Shown here piece by piece: positions 1 through 5,491 of a stretch of 5,506 nucleotides of DNA (the stretch's first letter is position 1; every line of letters begins with the position of its first letter). The stretch is from Treponema sp. (GTDB taxonomy: Bacteria; Spirochaetota; Spirochaetia; Treponematales; Breznakiellaceae). The stretch covers positions 1-5,506 of the forward strand of contig JAIRZS010000218.1 in NCBI GenBank assembly GCA_031267115.1, given 5' to 3'. The translations under genes and the position numbers were made by a program. The notes under the pieces are model-generated. The model searched no databases. It saw nothing but the letters and a program-made list of their open reading frames with translations, and was not told the DNA's origin.

Positions 1-458
1 GTTCCCTGACACGGGAAACCCTGCCGGATTACGCGGTAACGGTTCACGGCCTTAAGGGCGCAAGCTACGGCATCTGTGCCGACGCAATCGGCAAGGCCGC
101 CGAAGAGCTTGAGTTTGCCGCAAAGGCCGGAGAATACGAAAAGGTCGAAGCAAAAAACGCCGCGTTTATAGCGATGGTTGAAGCAAGCCTGGAAAGTTTA
201 CGGGACTTGCTGCAAAACGCCGCAGAAAGCGCAAGCGAAAAACCAAAGGCCGCGGCCCCCGACAAAGCCCTGCTTGAAAAACTCCTTGACGCCAGCAAGC
301 GCTTCAAGCCCGCCATAATGGAAGAGGTGCTGGCCGAACTTGAAAAATACGGCTACGAATCGGGCGAAGAGCTTATCCCCTGGCTTAGGGAACAGATCGA
401 CAACCTCGAATATGAAGCGGTACGGGAAAAACTGGAATCCGTTTTGTCACAGGCCTAA
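1..458 (+). CDS. Hpt domain of a two-component hybrid kinase/phosphorelay protein (3' end only)
   Basis: Reading frame open from the left edge (first full codon at 3) to TAA at 456-458; the start lies outside the window. About 151 residues are visible. The motif VHGLKGASYGI near the start matches the Hpt consensus (His-x-x-Lys-Gly-x-Ser), and the histidine encoded at 45-47 is the expected phosphorylated residue. The helix after it (AIGKAAEELEFAAKAGEYEKV) is the usual second Hpt helix rich in Ala and Glu. An Ala/Pro/Lys-rich linker (about residues 79-90) leads to a second helical segment ending in ELIPWLREQIDNLEYEAV. I associate this tail with spirochaete and clostridial hybrid sensor kinases, where it follows Hpt; that is from memory. 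The role is to relay phosphate between receiver domains in the cytoplasm or at the membrane. What the lost N-terminal part holds (kinase, receivers, sensor) cannot be seen. Nothing links it to the metabolic genes downstream. Confidence 0.85.
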   Translation, partial: SLTRETLPDYAVTVHGLKGASYGICADAIGKAAEELEFAAKAGEYEKVEAKNAAFIAMVEASLESLRDLLQNAAESASEKPKAAAPDKALLEKLLDASKRFKPAIMEEVLAELEKYGYESGEELIPWLREQIDNLEYEAVREKLESVLSQA

Positions 459-510
459 AAGTTTTCTGCAATTATGGCTGGCATATGCCGCTATTTTAAA
501 ACCGGCTCTT

Positions 511-1146
511 TTACCAAATCCGGGGCTTGAAACCTTCGGGGACCTCAATCTTTACCGTGTCGCCCGACTGTCCTACCACATAAAAGCCCTTTCCCATGGC
601 ATAGTCCCTCCATTCGGGTTTAACGATAGCTCCCGCGACGGCGCCCAGCAGCTTTCTCGTGTCGCCGCGCTCGTCAAAATAACGGCGAAGCAGTATCATC
701 CGCCCGGCATGATGATCCACATCCTGTTTGTGCAGATCGGTCTTCACTTCCACCGCCATGGCAAACTCGCCGTTTTCAAGCCAAACATCAACTTCCGTAA
801 GGGTTTTTCCGTTGTGGCCAAAAAATTCCAGATTGGGCCCGGCTTTGGTAAAGGGATAGCCCAGAAATCTGAATTTTTCTACCATGTTGGGGGTTACCAA
901 ATGCTCGGCCAGTTCGCCAAAACGGTTTCCCAGTTCTCCGATTTGTTTGTCGGTTCTTTTGATCTGCGCGTCGGTTTTGACAATCAACCCCTCGAGAAAC
1001 CGGCAGGTTTCTTTCCATTCCCGGTCTGTTTCCCGTATTTGCCGGGCGGTTTCCTGCATTTGCCGGTCTGTCTCCCGAAACATAGCCCAGACATCCTCGG
1101 AAGTCAGACCTTTGACAGATTCCCTCCACTGTTCCATATCTCCCAT
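511..1146 (-). CDS. Coiled-coil protein with PD-(D/E)XK nuclease-like C-terminal domain (DUF3782-like)
   Basis: A 211-residue protein. Residues 23-83 are a run of heptads (RETDRQM, QETARQI, RETDREW, KETCRFL, then KTDAQIK, RTDKQIG), predicting a long coiled coil. Residues about 90-200 look like a restriction-endonuclease-fold core: Glu118-x-Asp120 in LTEVDVWL, then Glu133-Val-Lys135 in AMAVEVKTD, giving D-x12-E-x-K. The tail GAIVKPEWRDYAMGKGFYVV fits the last strand and helix of such folds. This arrangement matches a family I know as DUF3782/PD-(D/E)XK nuclease-like proteins, which often occur as scattered orphan copies and have no firm function. Nuclease activity is inferred from the fold; all core residues are present, so it is not obviously dead. 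The start is well supported by AAGGAG seven bases upstream. It is convergent with the Hpt gene and divergent from the AraC gene. No signal peptide or membrane segment is visible, so it is probably cytoplasmic. Confidence 0.82.
   Translation of the reverse strand: MGDMEQWRESVKGLTSEDVWAMFRETDRQMQETARQIRETDREWKETCRFLEGLIVKTDAQIKRTDKQIGELGNRFGELAEHLVTPNMVEKFRFLGYPFTKAGPNLEFFGHNGKTLTEVDVWLENGEFAMAVEVKTDLHKQDVDHHAGRMILLRRYFDERGDTRKLLGAVAGAIVKPEWRDYAMGKGFYVVGQSGDTVKIEVPEGFKPRIW
1021..1083 (-). repeat. Three tandem 21-bp units inside the coiled-coil coding region
   Basis: Units at 1021-1041, 1042-1062 and 1063-1083 are imperfect copies beginning CCGG(T/G)C(T/G)GT on the plus strand. Each encodes one set of seven residues in the minus-strand gene (MQETARQ, IRETDRE and neighbours). 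The 21-base period equals one coiled-coil heptad, so the protein has probably grown by in-frame duplication of heptads. Confidence 0.75.
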
Positions 1147-1153
1147 GATTCCG

Positions 1154-1159
1154 CTCCTT
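1154..1159 (-). promoter_or_regulatory. Ribosome binding site of the nuclease-like gene
   Basis: The minus strand reads AAGGAG, then seven bases (CGGAATC), then ATG. This is a near-ideal Shine-Dalgarno site and fixes the start at 1146. Confidence 0.8.
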
Positions 1160-1184
1160 AAAGCCGGACAGGCGTCCTAAAGAA

Positions 1185-1213
1185 AATATACCCCAAACTA
1201 ACGCTGACAGCAA
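1185..1213 (-). promoter_or_regulatory. Candidate sigma-70-type promoter for the nuclease-like gene
   Basis: On the minus strand a -35-like TTGCTG (1213-1208) is followed after 17 bases by a -10-like TATATT (1190-1185; five of six match TATAAT). Transcription would begin near 1178 and leave a short leader of about 30 bases containing the strong ribosome binding site. The -35 is only a partial match (TTG retained). Confidence 0.45.
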
Positions 1214-1224
1214 TAATGGGGGAT

Positions 1225-1244
1225 GACCGGATCAAATACCGGTC
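1225..1244. repeat. Inverted repeat in the divergent intergenic region
   Basis: GACCGG at 1225-1230 and CCGGTC at 1239-1244 form perfect six-base arms around an eight-base centre (ATCAAATA). It lies between the two divergent genes, upstream of the AraC -10 box, and lacks the T-run of a terminator. It could be a regulator binding site acting on either gene, or chance. Confidence 0.3.
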
Positions 1245-1291
1245 TTCTCTCTCTATATGGCGCGGAGCGGGATTTTGCTTTAATTAATATG

Positions 1292-1297
1292 TATAAT
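1292..1297 (+). promoter_or_regulatory. Candidate -10 box for the AraC-family gene
   Basis: A perfect TATAAT sits in an AT-rich stretch (TTAATTAATATGTATAATG) about 30 bases before the AraC start. No good -35 is found 16-18 bases upstream (GGGATT or similar). The nearby TTGCTT at 1275-1280 is only 11 bases away. A promoter with a weak -35 would fit an activator-dependent or autoregulated gene, but that is inference. Confidence 0.35.
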
Positions 1298-1325
1298 GAA
1301 GTGAGTTGTATGAAATTAGGCGAAA

Positions 1326-2081
1326 ATGATTAGCAAACTTATTGTTGACGAGTTGGGGTACGGGTATATTGTCTGCCCCGAAAAATGGGGTATGCGGGAT
1401 GAAATTGCCTCATTTCACCGGTTTTATTATGTATTGGGCGGCAATGCCCATTATCTAAGCGCGACGCGTAACATCGATCTTCCGGCCGGCAATCTGTATA
1501 TACTTCCGACTTTCTCGCCCTATACCTTATGGCACGATCCGGACAATCCCCTGGAAGTTGTTTATTTTCATATCGAAATCGCGCCGGATATTACCGATGA
1601 TTTATTGCGGATTCCCGTCAACCAGAACACGCTCGAAATGTCCCTGCTTCATACCATGCGGCGTTTCAGCGATATCGGGGACATTCAAAACCTGGACGAA
1701 CTCTGCGGAGTATTGGTCAGATACCTGGCGGCCGCGTATTGTCCGACAATCGTATATGATTCCCGTCTGGTAAACGTAATACGCTACATTACCCGGCACG
1801 TGACGGAACATATTACCGTTGAGGATCTGGCAAAAACGGCCTGCATGGAACGGGCGTATTTTACCCGGATGTTTAAAAAACATTATAAGACCACGCCGAT
1901 GAAATATGTGACGCAGAAACGAATGTCGATGGCGGCAAAAGAGTTATTGTCGGGCGCCGTTATAGAGGACGTGTCCCGGATGACCGCCTACGAGGATGAA
2001 AAAGCTTTTTCCCGGGCTTTTAAAAAAATATACGGATGTTCTCCTTCGGGGTATTGTAAAAGTCATAATCGGCAACCTTAA
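1326..2081 (+). CDS. AraC-family transcriptional regulator
   Basis: A 251-residue protein of typical AraC/XylS size and layout. Residues about 20-90 form the cupin-like ligand-binding half. Marks are LPAGNLYILPTFSPY, the turn where such sensors describe 'what the ligand pocket is presented on', and HDPDNPLEVVYFHIEI, which resembles the D-x-x-P...W/Y-x-H-F segment of sugar-type AraC regulators. Residues 148-246 are the DNA-binding half: first helix-turn-helix about 163-182 (ITVEDLAKTACMERAYFTRMF), Pro191 in TTPMKYV, second helix-turn-helix about 212-233, and the closing CSPSGYCK. The start is forced: an in-frame TAG at 1317-1319 precedes it, and the ATG at 1326 has only a weak AGG five bases upstream. 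The gene points at the glycyl radical enzyme gene 74 bases downstream, so it most likely senses that enzyme's substrate, or a related compound, and activates the pair. The ligand is unknown. Confidence 0.93.
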   Translation: MISKLIVDELGYGYIVCPEKWGMRDEIASFHRFYYVLGGNAHYLSATRNIDLPAGNLYILPTFSPYTLWHDPDNPLEVVYFHIEIAPDITDDLLRIPVNQNTLEMSLLHTMRRFSDIGDIQNLDELCGVLVRYLAAAYCPTIVYDSRLVNVIRYITRHVTEHITVEDLAKTACMERAYFTRMFKKHYKTTPMKYVTQKRMSMAAKELLSGAVIEDVSRMTAYEDEKAFSRAFKKIYGCSPSGYCKSHNRQP

Positions 2082-2088
2082 AGACATA

Positions 2089-2111
2089 TTCGGAACTGTA
2101 CAAATACCGAA
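2089..2111. promoter_or_regulatory. Dyad, possible operator upstream of the glycyl radical enzyme gene
   Basis: TTCGG (2089-2093) and CCGAA (2107-2111) are inverted arms centred at 2100, almost exactly on the palindrome TGTACA (2097-2102). TGTACA also serves as the best -35 candidate for the next gene. A regulator bound here would sit over the -35. The arms are short, so this may be chance. AraC proteins more often use direct repeats. Confidence 0.3.
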
Positions 2112-2124
2112 AACGATTTATAGT
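2097..2124 (+). promoter_or_regulatory. Candidate promoter for the glycyl radical enzyme-activase pair
   Basis: A -35-like TGTACA (2097-2102; four of six match TTGACA) is followed after 16 bases by a -10-like TATAGT (2119-2124; five of six). Transcription would start near 2131, leaving about 25 bases before the start codon, including the strong ribosome binding site. The pair could also be read through from the AraC gene, since no terminator lies in the 74-base gap. Confidence 0.4.
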
Positions 2125-2142
2125 TTATCAAAGGCTCATGAT

Positions 2143-2150
2143 GGGGAGGA
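2143..2150 (+). promoter_or_regulatory. Ribosome binding site that decides the start of the glycyl radical enzyme
   Basis: GGGGAGGA ends five bases before the ATG at 2156. Two further in-frame ATGs, at 2138 and 2141, lie before or overlap this site and would have no site of their own. The ATG at 2156 is therefore chosen and the protein begins MAVKLEP. Confidence 0.8.
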
Positions 2151-2155
2151 ATAGT

Positions 2156-4417
2156 ATGGCAGTAAAACTTGAACCGTCACAGCGGCTTACCCGGCTTACG
2201 AAGCGGAGCGCCGATTTAGCAGTTTCGGGACGAAGAAACCTTTACGCGGATAACGCGGAATTTCTGGTTTACCACTGGTCGGGCCACTCCGCCGCATTTT
2301 CACCCGCCACCGGCGAAATGGCGGTCAGCGCGTCCCGGCGGATAAATATCGGCGACCACAATTGCCGGGTCGACGTGGGGGGAGATTTTCCCCTTGCTTC
2401 CCAAATGCCCTCAAAACTTGAAGGCTTTGAATACAGCGCCCTGAATTGGGCAAAGGACTACGCTTTCTTTCTGGATCACAGCCCGGCGGAAGTATACCCC
2501 GATGAAACCATTGTCGGTGAATTCCACTGGCAGCTGGATGAGGCCAGGCTATACAAGTATCCGGACATAGTGTACGAACTGGGAGAAAAGCTGCGCCACG
2601 TGGGGGCCGGCGGCATGAGTTTGGCTCATACCTGCCCGGATCTTTCGATTGGGCTTGAACTTGGCTGGACGGGGCTTTTGGACAAAGTACGGAAAAGCGG
2701 AAAGACCCACGCCGGATACGGCGCGAAACGCCGGGCGGAGTATCTTTCCGCCCAGGAACTGGTCGTGGAGGCAATTATCCGCTTTGTCGCGCGCCACGCG
2801 GACAAAGCGCTGGAGCTGGCGCAAAACGAAAAAGACCCGGAACGTAAAGCCCGGTTTGAACGGGTCGCCGCCAACTGCGAAGCCCTCAGTAAGGGCCCTC
2901 CCCAAACTTTTGAACAGGTGGTACAGTGGATCTATTTTTTCCAGGTAGCGGAACGTATTAACGGACACGGAAACGGTTATGGCAGGCTCGATCTCCTCTT
3001 GAACGATTTTTACCGCCGTGACACCGAAAGGGGAATTTTGACCAGGACCGAGGCCAGGGAATTGATCGCCGAAATGTACCTGAAATACGGCGGCAATTAT
3101 TTTGCCTTCGGCGGCCGCTTGAAGGACGGGAGTGACGCGACCGGTGAAGTAAGCTGGATAGGCATAGAAGCCTATGACATTACCGGCGGTTACAATCATC
3201 TGGGGCTTATGTGGCATCCGGACATCGATAAAGAATTTTACGCTTACGGCTGCGAGGTGGTGGCCCGGCACGGCTGCGGAACGCCGACGCTGGTAAATTA
3301 CGATATACTCAGGGACAGCGAACTCTATTCGGGTTACAGTTACGATGACGCCTGGAATGTCGCGTACAGCGGATGCCAATGGTACTGCGCCGTCGGCTCG
3401 GAATATTCGGATCACGATATGAACTGCCTGGTATTGACCAGGCCGCTTGATATGGCGGTTGAAGAGGGAATTAAAAACAACATAAGCACTTTTGAGGAAC
3501 TGTGGGAATTATACGACAGGCGCCTGGAAAAAACCGTTGACGGGCTGGTCGAATTTAAAAACAAGGTGTACGAGTGGCAGGATCGGGTCTGGCCGGAAAT
3601 GGTCACCTCCCTCTGTATGCACGGCCCTATCGAAAAAGGCTGTGATGTTACCAGCCCAAAGGGCGTTAACAATACCTGTACGTCGGTGAATGTTCTGGGC
3701 GTTCCCAATGTCGTTGACGGCCTCCAGGCGCTGAAGGAAGTGGTGTTTGACAGGAAACTGTATAGTCTCAGGGAGGTTCGGGAAGCGCGCCTTAACGACT
3801 GGCAGGGAGCGGAGGAACTCAGGCAGTTCCTTCTGAACGCCCAGAAATTCGGCAACGATCTTGACGGGGTCGACGCCATGTACGCCCGGGTTGCCAACCG
3901 GATTGTGGATATGCTGGAATTAAAACGGAATATAAAGGGAGGACACTTTAGGCCTTCCCTTTTCCAGTTCATGGGCCACACCTACGCGGGGCAGCTGCAG
4001 GGGGCCACCTACGACGGACGTTTTGCCGCGGAACCTTTTGCCCACGGCTGTAATCCCATGCACGGAAGAAACACCGAAGGGATTACCGCTACGGCGAATT
4101 CTCTGTGTAAAGTCGATTTCAGGCGCTTTCAGGGCGGCTCTTTACAGATTGAGCTGCAGCCCAGGTTCTTTGACGGGAAAGAAAACCCCGGCGAATTCAT
4201 CAACCGCTTTTCTACCGCTTTTATGGGACAGGGCGGCGTCCAGATAAATCTCAATATCATCGATTTGAAAAAGCTTAAAGCTGCCATGGATGATCCGGAA
4301 AATCCGGCGCACAAGGGGCTGGTTGTCAAGGTTACCGGTTATTCCGCCCATTTTTGCGTTATGGATCGTAAATTTCAGGAAGAGTTCGTCGCCCGGGTTA
4401 ATTATGAAGCCGTATGA
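2156..4417 (+). CDS. Glycyl radical enzyme of the pyruvate formate-lyase-like family, non-canonical active site
   Basis: A 753-residue protein, slightly shorter than the roughly 780-850 usual for dehydratase-type GREs. The C-terminal glycyl-radical domain is clear: ATYDGRFAAEPFAHGCNP, EGITATANSLCKVD, GGVQINLN, then KVTGYSAHF with Gly728 as the expected radical site. The thiyl-radical cysteine is most likely Cys407 in SGCQWYC, at the usual place about 320 residues before the glycine. The N-terminal part is recognisable as the PFL-like barrel (AHTCPDLSIGLELGWTGLL; QVVQWIYFFQVAERINGHGNGYGRLD). Family reactions include C-C cleavage, dehydration, decarboxylation, C-S or C-N cleavage, and addition to fumarate. 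The eliminases and arylacetate decarboxylases carry Cys-x-Glu, and formate acetyltransferase carries Cys-Cys; this protein has Gln408-Trp409 followed by Cys411. The radical loop also has Lys725 and Thr727 where Arg and Ala/Ser/Cys are usual. The substrate is therefore unassigned. It is cytoplasmic and presumably oxygen-sensitive, and is paired with the activase nine bases downstream. Confidence 0.92.
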   Translation: MAVKLEPSQRLTRLTKRSADLAVSGRRNLYADNAEFLVYHWSGHSAAFSPATGEMAVSASRRINIGDHNCRVDVGGDFPLASQMPSKLEGFEYSALNWAKDYAFFLDHSPAEVYPDETIVGEFHWQLDEARLYKYPDIVYELGEKLRHVGAGGMSLAHTCPDLSIGLELGWTGLLDKVRKSGKTHAGYGAKRRAEYLSAQELVVEAIIRFVARHADKALELAQNEKDPERKARFERVAANCEALSKGPPQTFEQVVQWIYFFQVAERINGHGNGYGRLDLLLNDFYRRDTERGILTRTEARELIAEMYLKYGGNYFAFGGRLKDGSDATGEVSWIGIEAYDITGGYNHLGLMWHPDIDKEFYAYGCEVVARHGCGTPTLVNYDILRDSELYSGYSYDDAWNVAYSGCQWYCAVGSEYSDHDMNCLVLTRPLDMAVEEGIKNNISTFEELWELYDRRLEKTVDGLVEFKNKVYEWQDRVWPEMVTSLCMHGPIEKGCDVTSPKGVNNTCTSVNVLGVPNVVDGLQALKEVVFDRKLYSLREVREARLNDWQGAEELRQFLLNAQKFGNDLDGVDAMYARVANRIVDMLELKRNIKGGHFRPSLFQFMGHTYAGQLQGATYDGRFAAEPFAHGCNPMHGRNTEGITATANSLCKVDFRRFQGGSLQIELQPRFFDGKENPGEFINRFSTAFMGQGGVQINLNIIDLKKLKAAMDDPENPAHKGLVVKVTGYSAHFCVMDRKFQEEFVARVNYEAV

Positions 4418-4426
4418 TTTTGGTTT

Positions 4427-5377
4427 ATGGAAGCCCTGATCTTTGACACCCACCGCGGGACAAGTCATGACGGGGAAGGATTGCGGACGACGTTCTTTTT
4501 TCAGGGTTGTCCCCTGCACTGCAAATGGTGCCATAACCCGGAAGGAATTGCTCCCCGGCCGTATATAAAGTGGGAAGCGCGGAAATGTATAGGCTGTCAT
4601 ACCTGCGTTAAGGTATGTCCCGAAAAAAATCTGGGCTTTACGGAAAAAGGTCTCGGCATTGACCGGAACCGCTGTACCCGTTGTGGAATATGCGCCCAAA
4701 GATGTCCCGCAAAGGCGCTGCAAATTTCGGCCAGGGTATGGACCGTTGATGAACTGGTAAAGTACGCGTTAAAGGACAAGCATTTTTACGACGCCTTTAA
4801 GGGCGGCGTTACGTTCAGCGGCGGGGAAGCGGCGCTGCACGCGCCTTTTATTATCGAGGCGGCAGAGCGGCTTCATGCCGAAGGCATCAATGCCGCTCTG
4901 GATACGTCGGGGTATTGTTCTCCGGGAATTTTTGAACCGGTATTTTTATCGTTTGATTTCGTACTGTTTGATGTAAAGATCGCCGACAGCGATCTGCATA
5001 AAAAATTTACCGGCGCCGGGAACGGGCCTGTTTCGGAGAACCTTGACCGCATAGCCGAAAAAAAGAGGAATCGTGAATATACCGGGGAAGTATGGATTCG
5101 TACCCCGATCATACCCCATGCCACCGATACGGAAGAAAACATTCTGTCCATAGCGGAGATTATAAAAGCCCACCACGACGTGATCAGCCGGTGGGAATTA
5201 TGCGCTTTTAACAATATGTGTAAAGACAAGTACCGGAGCCTGGGGCTTGAATGGGAATATATGGAAACGGATCTGCTTCCCCATACCCGGATGCGGCAGC
5301 TGCTTCAAACCGCGGAAACGGCGGTTGGGGGCAGGGTCCCCGTAGTATCCACCGGCTTGACCGCAACAGATCGCTAG
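4427..5377 (+). CDS. Glycyl radical enzyme activating enzyme (radical SAM, with two extra 4Fe-4S motifs)
   Basis: A 316-residue protein. The radical-SAM signature is Cys28-x3-Cys32-x2-Cys35 in FFQGCPLHCKWCHNPEG, preceded by the typical HDGEGLRTTFF. An inserted ferredoxin-like segment follows: Cys54, Cys57, Cys60, Cys64 (CIGCHTCVKVCP) and Cys83, Cys86, Cys89, Cys93 (CTRCGICAQRCP). The SAM-binding GGE is at 132-134 (VTFSGGEAALH), followed by DTSGYC, FDVK and WIRTPIIPHATD. This long, eight-extra-cysteine form is that of activases for dehydratase- and decarboxylase-type GREs, not the short PflA of formate acetyltransferase. It reduces SAM to a 5'-deoxyadenosyl radical, which abstracts hydrogen from Gly728 of the partner. 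The gene starts nine bases after the GRE stop, in the same frame. The intervening codons offer no other start and there is no Shine-Dalgarno site, so translation is probably coupled. It ends with two consecutive TAG codons. Confidence 0.95.
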   Translation: MEALIFDTHRGTSHDGEGLRTTFFFQGCPLHCKWCHNPEGIAPRPYIKWEARKCIGCHTCVKVCPEKNLGFTEKGLGIDRNRCTRCGICAQRCPAKALQISARVWTVDELVKYALKDKHFYDAFKGGVTFSGGEAALHAPFIIEAAERLHAEGINAALDTSGYCSPGIFEPVFLSFDFVLFDVKIADSDLHKKFTGAGNGPVSENLDRIAEKKRNREYTGEVWIRTPIIPHATDTEENILSIAEIIKAHHDVISRWELCAFNNMCKDKYRSLGLEWEYMETDLLPHTRMRQLLQTAETAVGGRVPVVSTGLTATDR

Positions 5378-5383
5378 TAGGTT

Positions 5384-5396
5384 GTTTAGACTAAAC
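5384..5396. repeat. Short perfect palindrome after the activase gene
   Basis: GTTTAG and CTAAAC flank a single A, giving a 13-base perfect inverted repeat seven bases after the activase stop. A one-base loop cannot form as an RNA hairpin, so if it matters it is more likely a protein-binding site for a downstream gene than a terminator. Confidence 0.3.
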
Positions 5397-5433
5397 ATAT
5401 TGATATGAGTACTTACAAAATGTTAAAGAAAAC

Positions 5434-5491
5434 CACGGCGGACACGGAGAGTCACGGAGTTTTTGTTATAAATCTGGTTTTTCCTCCGTGT
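5434..5491. repeat. CACGGAG repeat cluster with an inverted copy
   Basis: Three direct copies, CACGGCG (5434-5440), CACGGAG (5443-5449) and CACGGAG (5453-5459), are spaced 9 and 10 bases apart, close to one helical turn. After a T/A-rich stretch the reverse complement CTCCGTG occurs at 5484-5490. ACACGGAG (5442-5449) pairs perfectly with CTCCGTGT (5484-5491). No gene is visible in 5378-5506. I recall similar CACGGAG/CACAGAG intergenic arrays in many bacterial genomes, sometimes flanking small GxxExxY-type genes; that is memory only. It could be a repeat element, or a long-loop terminator of the GRE operon. Confidence 0.55.

Noticed and set aside
459..510. Terminator between the convergent Hpt and nuclease-like genes
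   Set aside because: The only clear symmetry is the loopless palindrome GGCATATGCC (480-489), with no T-run on either strand in the right place. A terminator may exist but I cannot support one.
340..1161. Plus-strand open frame of 273 codons
   Set aside because: It lies antisense to the nuclease-like gene and overlaps the end of the Hpt gene. Its product is low-complexity (many Phe, Pro, Gly) with no recognisable domain, whereas the minus-strand frame has a strong ribosome binding site and a clear fold motif.
2138..2155. Longer GRE start giving six extra residues (MMGRNS)
   Set aside because: The ribosome binding site GGGGAGGA lies within this stretch and is placed correctly only for the ATG at 2156.
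2549..3415. Minus-strand open frame of 288 codons inside the GRE gene
   Set aside because: It is fully antisense to a clearly coding GRE and has no recognisable domain; it is a shadow of the codon bias of the true gene.
3412..3981. Minus-strand open frame of 189 codons inside the GRE gene
   Set aside because: It is Ser/Arg-rich shadow sequence antisense to conserved GRE coding sequence.
2156..4417. Calling the GRE formate acetyltransferase (pflB) or glycerol dehydratase
   Set aside because: It lacks the Cys-Cys of PflB and the Cys-x-Glu of dehydratases, so overall family similarity alone would give a misleading name.
5434..5491. CRISPR array
   Set aside because: The repeats are only seven bases long with two- to three-base gaps; there are no spacers and no cas genes.
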